NCBI GenBank assembly: GCA_910586035.1
Contig: CAJUHT010000002.1
Span: forward strand, 101,024-165,023
Source of the DNA: an uncultured Christensenella sp.
GTDB lineage: Bacteria; Bacillota; Clostridia; Christensenellales; Borkfalkiaceae
Length of the DNA: 64,000 nt
Reading direction: 5' to 3'
Within the stretch, counting starts at the first letter, position 1, and every line of letters starts with the position of its first letter. Positions 18,560 through 26,722 of the stretch are shown one piece after another. Under the pieces are notes generated by a model. The model saw only the letters and a list, made by a program, of their open reading frames with translations, made no database searches and was not told the DNA's origin. The position numbers and the translations under genes were made by a program.

Positions 18560-18649
18560 TATTGTATCAAATAGACTATTATAATACAATAGATGTGGCG
18601 CTTCCACTTTCTTACTGTTTGTAGCCACGCAACTTCCAATTTTTGAAAG
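18560..18649 (-). promoter_or_regulatory. GH2-transporter operon promoter with tandem operators
   Basis: The minus-strand -10 box TATAAT lies at 18578-18583 inside an imperfect inverted repeat (TATTGTAT at 18560-18567, ATACAATA at 18584-18591). The -35 region is poor (TGGAAG). Upstream are two operator-like sites, a weak one CTTCCA-N5-TTACTG (18601-18617) and a better one CTTCCA-N5-TGAAAG (18633-18649), centred 32 bp apart. A weak -35 with upstream palindromes suggests activator control. Sites are seen; function is inferred. Confidence 0.6.
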
Positions 18650-18726
18650 CGTTGTTTTGAGGTTTTTACAATAAAATCTGTTTATTTTAACCCATTTTCA
18701 ATAATTAGCAAAAATTTACAAATATA

Positions 18727-18778
18727 CTTCCAGTTTTCGGAAACATATTATTGACAAACGAAAAAAATGTGATATTAT
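18727..18778 (+). promoter_or_regulatory. Regulator promoter with adjacent operator
   Basis: TTGACA (18751-18756), a 16-base spacer and TATTAT (18773-18778) form a strong promoter for the regulator gene at 18936. Directly upstream is CTTCCA-N5-CGGAAA (18727-18743), the same operator as at the target operons, consistent with autoregulation. The leader is about 150 bases long. The rest of the 404-base gap between GH2 and the regulator is AT-rich and holds nothing else I recognise. Confidence 0.65.
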
Positions 18779-18935
18779 AACATTGCGGTGCAAAAATCAA
18801 TGAATTTTTTGCGTCGTTTACGCGCCGCCGTTTTAATAAAAAAACGCGTCAAAGTTTGAATACGGCGCCCGAAAACCCTTGCAAGCAAGTTTTTTCGCTT
18901 GCATTGTAACATCGAAAGTTAAAAGCGGAGGAAAA

Positions 18936-19883
18936 ATGGCAAGCATCAGCGCAGAAAAGCACCTTAATTTAAAGATTGACAAGCCCTCCGACCACGCCGC
19001 GTTAGCCAAAATCGCGCGCGCGTTATCGGTAGACGTAAGGCTGGAAATACTCAAATATATGCTTAACCGCTCCGTAAGCCTTTCGGAAATATCAAAGAGC
19101 CTTAACCTTCCCATATCCAGCGTGTCGCGGCACATAGATATTTTGGAGGACGCGGGGCTTATAGTAATAAATTATCAGCCGGGGCTTAAAGGGCACACCA
19201 AATTTTGCGCGCAAGCCGTTTTGGACGTTAAAATTTCGCTTGTTGCAAACAAGGCGGACAGCGAAATGAAGTCGTATATAACCGAAATGCCCGTAGGTAT
19301 GTATTCCGACTGCAAGGTAAGCGCGCCCTGCGGAATGGTAAGCAAGGAAAGCAAGCTGGGCAATTTCGACGACGTACAGATTTTTTACTCGCCTTTAAGG
19401 GCGCAGGCGGAATGCCTGTGGTTTAAGTCGGGATACGTAACCTACGTTTTCCCCTCCCCCCAAAAGGATACCGAAAACAGAAAGAGAATAAGTTTTTCTT
19501 TGGAAGTTTGCTCGGACACCATTTACTACAATAACAACTGGCCCTCCGACATAACGGTGAACATAAACGGCTTGGAAATTTTAACCTTTACTTCGCCGGG
19601 CAACTTCGGCGGCAAGCGCGGGCGGCTCACGCCCGACTATTGGCCCGTTACCAGCTCGCAGTTCGGGCAACTTCAAAAGATATCGGTTGATAAAAACGGC
19701 GTATACTTAAACAACGTGCTATTGCACAAACAGATAACGTTTGAAGATTTGCGCCTGTTTGAAAAAAACTCTATAACCTTTACCATAGGCGTTAAGGAGG
19801 ACGCCGAACACTGCGGCGGAATAAGCCTGTTCGGCAAAAACTTCGGCGACTTCGAGCAAGCCATAATTATGAAAATTTCGTAA
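18936..19883 (+). CDS. ArsR-like winged-helix regulator with C-terminal beta-sandwich domain
   Basis: I start at the ATG at 18936, preceded by AGCGGAGGAAAA, rather than the longer frame from 18879. The 315-residue protein begins with a winged helix (about 18-100): ARALSVDVRLEILKYML, then LSEISKSLNLPISSVSRHID as the recognition helix region, and a wing. Residues 120-315 are a beta-rich domain with many aromatic residues (IFYSPLRAQAECLWF, NWPSDITVNINGLEI, LTPDYWPVTSSQFG) that looks like a lectin-like or jelly-roll sensor. This would be a one-component glycan sensor: sugar binding outside the DNA-binding domain. It is divergent from the GH2-transporter operon and ends at a bidirectional terminator shared with nagA. 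The ligand is unknown; metal sensing as in classic ArsR is unlikely because no clustered Cys/His site is visible. Confidence 0.75.
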   Translation: MASISAEKHLNLKIDKPSDHAALAKIARALSVDVRLEILKYMLNRSVSLSEISKSLNLPISSVSRHIDILEDAGLIVINYQPGLKGHTKFCAQAVLDVKISLVANKADSEMKSYITEMPVGMYSDCKVSAPCGMVSKESKLGNFDDVQIFYSPLRAQAECLWFKSGYVTYVFPSPQKDTENRKRISFSLEVCSDTIYYNNNWPSDITVNINGLEILTFTSPGNFGGKRGRLTPDYWPVTSSQFGQLQKISVDKNGVYLNNVLLHKQITFEDLRLFEKNSITFTIGVKEDAEHCGGISLFGKNFGDFEQAIIMKIS

Positions 19884-19905
19884 TATTCTATTTAAAATCA
19901 AAAAC

Positions 19906-19942
19906 GCGCCCTGCGGCGGTTTTGTAAACCGCCGCAGGGCGC
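19906..19942. terminator. Bidirectional terminator between regulator and nagA
   Basis: Perfect 17-bp arms (GCGCCCTGCGGCGGTTT / AAACCGCCGCAGGGCGC) with a 3-base loop lie between two convergent genes. Flanks are T-rich in both directions (TTAATTTTT on plus, GTTTTTGATTTT on minus). Confidence 0.9.
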
Positions 19943-19963
19943 TTAATTTTTATCCTTTAATTT

Positions 19964-21106
19964 TTAACCTGCAATATAAACGACTTCGCCGCCGACTACC
20001 GTCATAACAACGTTAAATTTACCGTCGAGCAAAGTAAAGTCGGCAACCGCCCCACACCTGATACTGCCGTACTCCTCCTGCAACCCCAAGTTGCAAGCGG
20101 GGTTGTAAGAAGCGCAGTCGAGCGCGTACTCAACGGGCGCGCCGCACTTTTCCACTAAATTTTTAACGGCAACGTTCATCTTTAACACACTGCCCGCAAG
20201 CGAGCCGTCTTTAAGCCGCGCCTGCCCGTCCTTTACGTACACCGTCTGCCCGCCGAGCTCGGAAACGCCTTCTTCCGCCCCCTTCGCGCGCATAGCGTCG
20301 GTTATCAAAATAAGTTTATCGGCGGGTTTGCTCTTTATTAGGAGTTTGAGCGCGGGCACGGACACGTGCACCGCGTCGGCTATAACCTCGCAGTACAGCC
20401 CGTCGTTTAAAAGAGCCGCGCCCACCACGCCCGCCTGCCTGTGATGCAGGGGCGACTGCGCGTTGAAAGTGTGCGTTATACACGAAAGCCCGCATTTTTC
20501 CGCCGCTTCGATTTGGTCTACGGTTGCGCCGCTGTGCCCCGCGGAAACGGTTATACCCTCTTCCTTTAACAGGCGTATAAGCATTTCGCCGCCATCCTCT
20601 TCGGGGGCGAGCGTAACCATTTTAATCGCGCCGCCCGCCGCCTTTTGCAACGCGGAAAAATATTCCGCAGAGGGCTTTACGATATACTCGGCAGACTGCG
20701 CGCCCGTATACTTAGGCGAAATAAACGGACCTTCGATGTGCGCGCCTAAAATTCTCGCTCCCCGTCCGCGATTAAAATTTGCGATTGCGCTTAAAGCCGC
20801 CATTATAGCGTTTTGGCTCTGCGTCATTGTGGTGGCGAGGAAGGAAGTCGTGCCCTCCTTTACAAGCGTTTGGGAAATTACCGAAAGCGCGCCCTGCCCG
20901 CCGTCCATTGAGTCTGCGCCGCCCGCGCCGTGGATATGCTCGTCAATAAACCCTGCCGTAAGCAGGAAATCGCCCGTCTTTGCAAGCGGCTCCACGCTGT
21001 GCGAAGGGGGCGAAATTTTTACTATTTTGCCGTCTTGCACGGCTATATCGGCACGGACTATACCCCTGCCCCTTATATATGCGAGCGCGTTGGCAAAGCC
21101 CTTCAT
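19964..21106 (-). CDS. nagA: N-acetylglucosamine-6-phosphate deacetylase
   Basis: NagA removes acetate from GlcNAc-6-phosphate in the cytosol. The 380-residue protein shows the amidohydrolase metal motif FIDEHIHGAGGADSMDG near residue 53, the metal ligand Glu in GAHIEGPFISPKYTGA, AGHSGATVDQI, THTFNAQSPLHHR, and the catalytic Asp in LITDAMRAKG. Length is normal (about 380). It overlaps nagB by 4 bases, so the two final steps of GlcNAc catabolism are coupled, in the operon led by the ABC ATPase. Confidence 0.96.
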   Translation of the reverse strand: MKGFANALAYIRGRGIVRADIAVQDGKIVKISPPSHSVEPLAKTGDFLLTAGFIDEHIHGAGGADSMDGGQGALSVISQTLVKEGTTSFLATTMTQSQNAIMAALSAIANFNRGRGARILGAHIEGPFISPKYTGAQSAEYIVKPSAEYFSALQKAAGGAIKMVTLAPEEDGGEMLIRLLKEEGITVSAGHSGATVDQIEAAEKCGLSCITHTFNAQSPLHHRQAGVVGAALLNDGLYCEVIADAVHVSVPALKLLIKSKPADKLILITDAMRAKGAEEGVSELGGQTVYVKDGQARLKDGSLAGSVLKMNVAVKNLVEKCGAPVEYALDCASYNPACNLGLQEEYGSIRCGAVADFTLLDGKFNVVMTVVGGEVVYIAG

Positions 21107-21825
21107 AGAAGCGCCGCCGCCTCTTTATCGGCAATAAGCGTGCAGTCGGGGTGCAGTTGCAGTATGCTTGCGGGCAAACTTTCGGTTATTTCGCCCTTGA
21201 CCGCGCCGTAAACCGCCTGCGCCTTGTTTGCGCCGCTGGCAAGTATGAGTATCTTTTTTGCGTTCATTATATTTTTAGGACCCATAGTGTACGCGCTTAC
21301 TGGCACGTCCTCTCGCCTTTCGAACAGGCGGGAATTGTCGTTTATTGTGCTTTCGGCAAGCTTTACAACGTGAACGCCCGCTTCGAACGGAGTGCCAGGC
21401 TCGTTGAACGCAATATGACCGTTACTGCCCAGCCCCAAAAGCTGAATATCCTGCCTGAGCGTATCCAACAGCCCGTTATACCTTTGACATTCCTTTTCCG
21501 CGTCCGCCGCAACGCCGTTTTCTATGTACGTGTTTTTCAGGTCGATATCCAGCCCGCTAAACAGATTTTCGCGCATAAAGCTTGCGTAACTTTGCTTATC
21601 TTCGGCTGTAAGCCCCGCGTACTCGTCGAGATTTACCGTCTTTACTCCCTTATAACTTGTGCCCTTATCACGGCAGTCCTCAATCATTCTGCGGTACAGC
21701 CCCAACGGAGTCGTACCCGTGGCAAGCCCAAGCACCGCCGAAGGATTTGCCTTTACGACGTCCGCCATTATACCGAAAGCCTTTTCGCTTAGCTCCTCGT
21801 AATCATTGGTAACAATAACTTTCAT
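21103..21825 (-). CDS. nagB: Glucosamine-6-phosphate deaminase
   Basis: NagB converts glucosamine-6-phosphate to fructose-6-phosphate and ammonia. I choose the ATG at 21825, with GGAG 7 bases upstream, over the TTG two codons earlier. Motifs: LGLATGTTPLGLYRRM, TVNLDEYAGL with the catalytic Asp, LLGLGSNGHIAFNEPG, and MGPKNIMNAKKILI. Length 240 residues matches the short, non-allosteric Gram-positive type. The gene begins just past the stop of the 430-residue membrane protein gene (21828) and overlaps nagA. Confidence 0.96.
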   Translation of the reverse strand: MKVIVTNDYEELSEKAFGIMADVVKANPSAVLGLATGTTPLGLYRRMIEDCRDKGTSYKGVKTVNLDEYAGLTAEDKQSYASFMRENLFSGLDIDLKNTYIENGVAADAEKECQRYNGLLDTLRQDIQLLGLGSNGHIAFNEPGTPFEAGVHVVKLAESTINDNSRLFERREDVPVSAYTMGPKNIMNAKKILILASGANKAQAVYGAVKGEITESLPASILQLHPDCTLIADKEAAALL

Positions 21826-21827
21826 AA

Positions 21828-23120
21828 TCAATCTCCGTCCCCGCCCGCTTCGGGTTCCGCGCTATTCGGTTGCGCCTTTGCTTCCCTCAGCAATAAGATA
21901 ACCGTTCTCACCAACAGTATCAGCGCAAACACGCCGAACGTAACCGCGGTAACGGCGGTACCTTTTAGCACAAACCCGAGGCAAAGCGCGGCAACCGCCG
22001 CAAGCAACGCCCCGACGTGCGCGTAAGACGCGACAAGCTTGGCGCTTTTACCGAGCGTATCGCACAGTTTTATCTTTTTGAATTTGCATATGCCGTAGCA
22101 TACGAGCATACAGCCGACAATAATCAGCTCGGCAAAGACTATTACGGTTATACTGTTTAACAGCTCCATTAAAAACAGCATCGAAAGACCGTCGTAATAC
22201 AGCGCTTTGAAAAATTTATCCACCGCGCCGCTTCCGCCCTCCGCCGTACCGTTTGCAAAGAGGTTGTTGCCGTCCTTGTAATATCCGCCGAAAGTAAGCG
22301 CGCCGCCGCCGTAAGACTCGAAAGAGGCGATTACCATATCGCCGAAAAGGCACAGATATTTGCCGCCCGACTTCAAGGTAAGCCTGTAATAGTATGTGCG
22401 CAACGTGGGAACGTTTTCGCCCGTAACCGAGTACACGTCGGGATAATACGACTTTACGTAAAGCTCGTACACACCGTCGTTATACTCCTGCGCGGTCAGC
22501 TCGCCCCGCTTATCCTGTAATTTTTTAAGCTCCTCTTTGGCTTCGTCGTCCCCAGAAGCGCTTATATAGTCGGCGTAACCCGCCGCGTCGGCGTCGGTAA
22601 TAACCTTTTGCACGCCCGTATAGCGCACGGCAAAACGGTATTGTTTTTTGTTCTGTGCGTCAAGCTTTAAATACTCTTCGTAGGTAATCTCTTCTCCGCC
22701 GTCCCTGTCTATGCAATACGCCTCGAAATCGTCGTAAATATCGGCTACTTCGCGGGAATCGACTATAAGCTGATAGCCGTTTACCGAATACTTCTGCCTG
22801 TCGTCCTCCTCCGTAAACGTATTTATGAGCACGGCTTTTCCGCCCGAAGTTACCTCGGCTTTACCGTCCTTTACGGTAACCGAAATCGGCTCGGCGGTAT
22901 CCGAACCGATTAAAGCGTTGTATATAAAGCCGCGGAAATCGTCAGCTCCGCCGTAGTATGCGCCGAACGGCACGGTTTTGCCGGCAAAGACGCCCAAAAA
23001 GAGGAATATAAGCGCAAGCACGCTTGAAAGGAGTATTCCCCCGAATCCGTAGCGCACGCTTTCTTTCGCCTGACTGTCCGAAAACAGCGAAAGCGTAAAA
23101 CGTTTAAGCCAATTTAACAT
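21828..23120 (-). CDS. Unknown membrane protein in nag operon
   Basis: A 430-residue protein with one membrane helix near the N-terminus (about 27-47), a large soluble part (50-310) rich in Tyr, Asp and Gly, and three helices at the C-terminus (about 314-340, 365-385, 390-412). The opening WLKRFTLSLFSDSQAKE followed by a helix is reminiscent of DUF1189/YvdJ-like proteins of maltodextrin operons, but these are shorter and lack so large a central domain; I regard this as a weak likeness only. It lies between the ABC ATPase and nagB with short gaps, so it probably serves the same sugar system, perhaps as a membrane accessory to transport. Function unknown. Confidence 0.65.
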   Translation of the reverse strand: MLNWLKRFTLSLFSDSQAKESVRYGFGGILLSSVLALIFLFLGVFAGKTVPFGAYYGGADDFRGFIYNALIGSDTAEPISVTVKDGKAEVTSGGKAVLINTFTEEDDRQKYSVNGYQLIVDSREVADIYDDFEAYCIDRDGGEEITYEEYLKLDAQNKKQYRFAVRYTGVQKVITDADAAGYADYISASGDDEAKEELKKLQDKRGELTAQEYNDGVYELYVKSYYPDVYSVTGENVPTLRTYYYRLTLKSGGKYLCLFGDMVIASFESYGGGALTFGGYYKDGNNLFANGTAEGGSGAVDKFFKALYYDGLSMLFLMELLNSITVIVFAELIIVGCMLVCYGICKFKKIKLCDTLGKSAKLVASYAHVGALLAAVAALCLGFVLKGTAVTAVTFGVFALILLVRTVILLLREAKAQPNSAEPEAGGDGD

Positions 23121-23143
23121 ACGGTGAAAAATCTTCTCCCGAA

Positions 23144-24391
23144 TTATTTATTGCCGTATTCTCTGCCCATTATAGCCTCTTCCGTTTCGGCGTCGAACAG
23201 ATGAAGCGTCTTTTCGTCGAACACTACGTTTACGCAGTCGCCGTTTTTATAGTCCGCCCTTTCGGAAACGCAGACGACAAAGTCGCGGCTGTCCTCGGTA
23301 AGATGTACGAAAAGCTGGGTTGTGTTGCCCAAAACTTCCTTTAACGTGAGGGTAGTTTTCAAGCCCTGAACCGACGAAGCGGAAGCGGTTATATTTTCGC
23401 CGCGCACGCCCAGCACCGCCTTATGTTCTTCGCCGTCGAGATACTGCGGCTGAATAGCGCGCAGATTTTCGAGTTTGTACGATACCGTCTGACCGTTTTC
23501 GAACGTAACGGCGAGCGAGCCGCCCGACTTCTTTATAACCACGTCGAAAAAGTTCATCTGCGGCGTTCCTATAAAGCCCGCGACGAATTTGTTTACGGGG
23601 AAATCGAACAGATTTGTGGGCGTGTCTATTTGCTGAACAATGCCGAGCTTCATAACGACTATGCGCGTACCCATAGTCATAGCTTCAATCTGGTCGTGAG
23701 TTACGTAGATGAACGTGGTTTTCAGCTTGTCGTGCAGTTTAACTATTTCCGCACGCATCGCCGCGCGCAGTTTTGCGTCGAGGTTGGATAAAGGTTCGTC
23801 CAAAAGGAAAACCTTGGGGTTGCGCACGATTGCGCGGCCGAGAGCTATACGCTGGCGCTGACCGCCCGACATTTCGCCCGGTCTTTTATTCAGCTGTTCT
23901 TCTATATTCAAAACCTGCGCCGCCCAATCCACCTTTTCCTTTATTTCGGCTTTGGTGTAGTGGCGCATTATCTTCTTTTCTTTGCCGTTTTTGTCGATTA
24001 CCGTATCGGGTATTTTTTTCATCTTCAACCCGAACGCTATATTTTCGTAAGCCGTCATATGCGGATACAGCGCGTAGCTCTGGAAAACCATTGCTATGTC
24101 CCTGCTCTTGGGGTCGACGTCGTTTACAAGCGTATCGCCGATATACAGCTCGCCGTCGGAAATTTCTTCGAGCCCCGCAATCATACGCAAAGTAGTCGAC
24201 TTTCCGCAACCGGAAGGTCCTACAAACACTATGAATTCGCCGTCTTCTATTTCCATATTGAAATCTTTTACGGCTACAAATTCTTTATCCGTCTTGGGCA
24301 TTTTGCCCTTATTCTTTATAAATTTGATAAGACTGAACTTCCTTCTCGTCTTATATCTCTTATAAATGTGTCTTAACGACAACCCTGCCAT
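23144..24391 (-). CDS. Sugar ABC transporter ATP-binding protein (MsmX/UgpC family)
   Basis: The start at 24391 (MAGLSLRHIY) is preceded by GGGAGG and is preferred to the upstream frame at 24466, which would run through the promoter. Walker A is GPSGCGKST (about 58-66), signature MSGGQRQRIALGRA, Walker B VFLLDEPLSNLDA, H-loop YVTHDQ, then the C-terminal OB-like regulatory domain (LGVRGENI). At 415 residues it carries an insertion of about 25 basic residues before the first core strand and another of about 20 (KNGKEKKIMRHYTKAE) compared with MsmX. It probably energises the permease pair at 14872-16777, and such ATPases often serve several sugar transporters. Confidence 0.93.
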   Translation of the reverse strand: MAGLSLRHIYKRYKTRRKFSLIKFIKNKGKMPKTDKEFVAVKDFNMEIEDGEFIVFVGPSGCGKSTTLRMIAGLEEISDGELYIGDTLVNDVDPKSRDIAMVFQSYALYPHMTAYENIAFGLKMKKIPDTVIDKNGKEKKIMRHYTKAEIKEKVDWAAQVLNIEEQLNKRPGEMSGGQRQRIALGRAIVRNPKVFLLDEPLSNLDAKLRAAMRAEIVKLHDKLKTTFIYVTHDQIEAMTMGTRIVVMKLGIVQQIDTPTNLFDFPVNKFVAGFIGTPQMNFFDVVIKKSGGSLAVTFENGQTVSYKLENLRAIQPQYLDGEEHKAVLGVRGENITASASSVQGLKTTLTLKEVLGNTTQLFVHLTEDSRDFVVCVSERADYKNGDCVNVVFDEKTLHLFDAETEEAIMGREYGNK

Positions 24392-24419
24392 AGCTTGTTT
24401 CCTCCCTACTTTTGTGTTT

Positions 24420-24508
24420 ATTATATCATTGGGCAATGCCGTTTTCAACGGTTGGCTCGCTTCCACTATTTGACTGTTTATAGCTCCGTCATTTCCAAAT
24501 AATGAAAC
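24420..24508 (-). promoter_or_regulatory. ABC ATPase-nag operon promoter with tandem operators
   Basis: On the minus strand TTGAAA (24443-24448), 17 bases, TATAAT (24420-24425). Upstream are CTTCCA-N5-TGACTG (24460-24476) and TTTCCA-N5-TGAAAC (24492-24508), centred 32 bp apart. The 49 bases from 24460 align without gaps to 18601-18649 at the GH2 operon, including ACTGTTT and TAGC between the two sites. Confidence 0.65.
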
Positions 24509-24527
24509 TGATTTTAATAATTAAAAC

Positions 24528-26537
24528 TTAAATTATTTTGCCGTCCTTTATGGTAAGCGTATGGCAAAGGCGCAAATCGCGCGAGGACGCGCCCACGTAT
24601 ATCCTGTAAACGCCGTCGTTTACCCGCCAGCCGTCGTCGGCAACCGAATAGTACGCAAACGCGCGGCTGTCCAATTTCACGCAAGCTTTAACGCTTTTTC
24701 CCGCTTTTACGGCAACCTTTACCCAGCCTTTAAGCTCCTTTAAGGGGCGGTAGACTACGGGCGAGCACTCGCCGACGTAAACCTGCGCGACCTCGCTTCC
24801 GTCCACGGAGGATATATTTTTTATTTCGAAGCTAACTTCCGCGTTCAAGCCGTCGCAATTGACCTTTAAGTCCGAATAACCGAATTGCGAGTAACTGAGC
24901 CCGAAACCGAACGGATAGCGCGCCGCCTGCGGGTGTCTGTCGTAGTAACGGTAGCCCACGTCCAGCCCCTCGGTATAGCGGGTAACCGCCGTGTCGTAAT
25001 GCGTTGAAGCTACGGGAGTAGACGCGTAATCGGTTGCAAACGTTTCCGAAAGTTTTCCGCTGAAATTGACTTTGCCGCACAGAAGCGAGCACAGCGCTTC
25101 CAACCCGCGTTCGCCGCAGAAACCAGCGTACACAATCGCCTTTACCTTGTCCTCCCAGACGCTTACGTCTATTGACGAGCCGGCGAAGAGCACCACCACA
25201 GTATCGGGGTTGATTGCCGCAAGGTCGATTATAGCCCTTTCCTGCGCGGCGGGCAGGCGCATATCAAACCTGTCGAATGATTCCGCTTCCACGGGCACGC
25301 CCGTGCCCGCGCAGATTATATTTATATCCGCCGTTGCGGCGTAATTTTTGCCCTTGTGCGGCTTTGCGGCGAAGTGGGCGTATCCGTTAGTGCCCAGCAC
25401 TTTACCGTAATAGTACATAGTTTCGTAGGGTATTTGCCCGCCCAACTCGCTTTCCAACAGCTTTACCAAATCGAACTTTTCGGTAAAGGGAACTACTTTC
25501 GAGCTTCCGTCGCCCGCAAGCATATCCTTCTCGGGCTTGGCGAAGCAACCGAACGCCGCAACGTTAGCGCCCTTTTTTAGGGGAAGTATTCCGCCCTCGT
25601 TTTTGAGAAGCACCATACTCTCCTCGGCGATTTTTTGAGCGGCGGCGAGGCGTTCCTCCACCGTCCTCTTTACGCCCTTGCCGCTCTGCATCTCTTTACA
25701 GCGGTAAGCAAGACGCAAAACGCGCTCCGCGCAGGCGTCCACTTCCTCCTGCGAAATTCTGCCTTCCTTATAATCTTTTACAAATTGGTTGTAATTTTCT
25801 TCGTTAAAGGGAAATTCTATGTCGCAACCCGCCTTTGCCGCCGCCGTGCGGCTACGCACCGCCTCCCAATCGGAGTACATTACTCCGTCGAAGCCGAACT
25901 CGTTGCGGAGCACGCCGAAGCCCTTTTTGTTTTCGCTTGCATATCTGCCGTTTATGCGGTTGTACGCGCTCATCATAGAAACGGGCTTCGCCTTACAGCC
26001 TATTTCAAAGGGCAGATAGTAAATTTCCCGCAACGTTCTTTCGTCCACTTCGCTTGACTGCTCGAAGCGGTTATACTCTAAATTATTGCAACAGAAGTGC
26101 TTTAAGCACGCGCCTATCCCGCGCGACTGCACGCCCTCTATATAGCTTTTTGCAAGCTCGCCCGCAAGCAACGGGTCCTCGGAATAATACTCGAAATTTC
26201 TGCCGTTTAAAGGGTGGCGTTTTACGTTTGCGCCCGGTCCCAAAAGAATATCCACCTGCTTTTCGTAGCAGTCGTCGGCAAGGCACTCGCCCATAAGCTT
26301 GGCGCAGTCGGTATTCCAGGTGTTTGCAAGCGACTGCGCGGAAGGATAGGAAACGGACGGCAACGTAACCGTTTCGCCCTTTTCGTTCTTCCTCTCCGCA
26401 CGCAAGCCTACGGGACCGTCGGAAACGGACACGGAGGGCAACTTGCCGTCGAAGTCCATAGTATACCAAAAACCGTTACTGCACAAGAGGCGTAACTTTT
26501 CTTCTGCCGATAAATCTTTAACAGTGTACTTTTTCAT
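24528..26537 (-). CDS. Glycoside hydrolase family 3 enzyme
   Basis: The 669-residue protein has the GH3 N-terminal barrel with KHFCCNN (substrate-contact KHF), and FGFDGVMYSDWEAVRS placing the nucleophile at Asp223; the alpha/beta sandwich domain (about 300-520) and a fibronectin III-like C-terminal domain (about 545-650) follow. No signal peptide: it acts on imported oligosaccharides. Architecture matches beta-glucosidases rather than NagZ-type beta-hexosaminidases, whose KH(F/Y)PG..D motif is not matched. In this locus a beta-glucosidic or beta-xylosidic linkage is likely; exact specificity is open. It has its own promoter and operator pair. Confidence 0.92.
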   Translation of the reverse strand: MKKYTVKDLSAEEKLRLLCSNGFWYTMDFDGKLPSVSVSDGPVGLRAERKNEKGETVTLPSVSYPSAQSLANTWNTDCAKLMGECLADDCYEKQVDILLGPGANVKRHPLNGRNFEYYSEDPLLAGELAKSYIEGVQSRGIGACLKHFCCNNLEYNRFEQSSEVDERTLREIYYLPFEIGCKAKPVSMMSAYNRINGRYASENKKGFGVLRNEFGFDGVMYSDWEAVRSRTAAAKAGCDIEFPFNEENYNQFVKDYKEGRISQEEVDACAERVLRLAYRCKEMQSGKGVKRTVEERLAAAQKIAEESMVLLKNEGGILPLKKGANVAAFGCFAKPEKDMLAGDGSSKVVPFTEKFDLVKLLESELGGQIPYETMYYYGKVLGTNGYAHFAAKPHKGKNYAATADINIICAGTGVPVEAESFDRFDMRLPAAQERAIIDLAAINPDTVVVLFAGSSIDVSVWEDKVKAIVYAGFCGERGLEALCSLLCGKVNFSGKLSETFATDYASTPVASTHYDTAVTRYTEGLDVGYRYYDRHPQAARYPFGFGLSYSQFGYSDLKVNCDGLNAEVSFEIKNISSVDGSEVAQVYVGECSPVVYRPLKELKGWVKVAVKAGKSVKACVKLDSRAFAYYSVADDGWRVNDGVYRIYVGASSRDLRLCHTLTIKDGKII

Positions 26538-26586
26538 TTATTATTCCTTATAAGCCGTTGACTTTTTTAATTAAATGCTTAATACA

Positions 26587-26678
26587 ATTATAATAGAGTA
26601 ACAGGCATAGTCAATAGGCAAAAGAGTTTCATATTTTAAGTATTTAACGCGGGAACGCTTCCATATTTCGGAAGCGTT
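26587..26678 (-). promoter_or_regulatory. GH3 promoter with perfect palindromic operator
   Basis: Minus-strand TTGACT (26609-26614), 16 bases, TATAAT (26587-26592). Upstream is a perfect palindrome with 9-bp arms, AACGCTTCC at 26654-26662 and GGAAGCGTT at 26670-26678, containing CTTCCA-N5-CGGAAG (26658-26674). A degenerate GTTTCA-N5-TAAGTA (26626-26642) sits exactly 32 bp closer to the promoter. The palindrome lacks a U-run on the minus strand, so it is not a terminator for the gene upstream. Confidence 0.68.
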
Positions 26679-26722
26679 AAAAAAATAAACGGAGCGACGA
26701 AAAAAGCGCCGCCCCGAACGTA

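Noticed and set aside
26654..26678. Perfect palindrome read as a terminator for the cysteine hydrolase gene
   Set aside because: It is 45 bases after the stop, but on the minus strand it is followed by CCCGCG, not a U-run, and its core matches operators at two other promoters.
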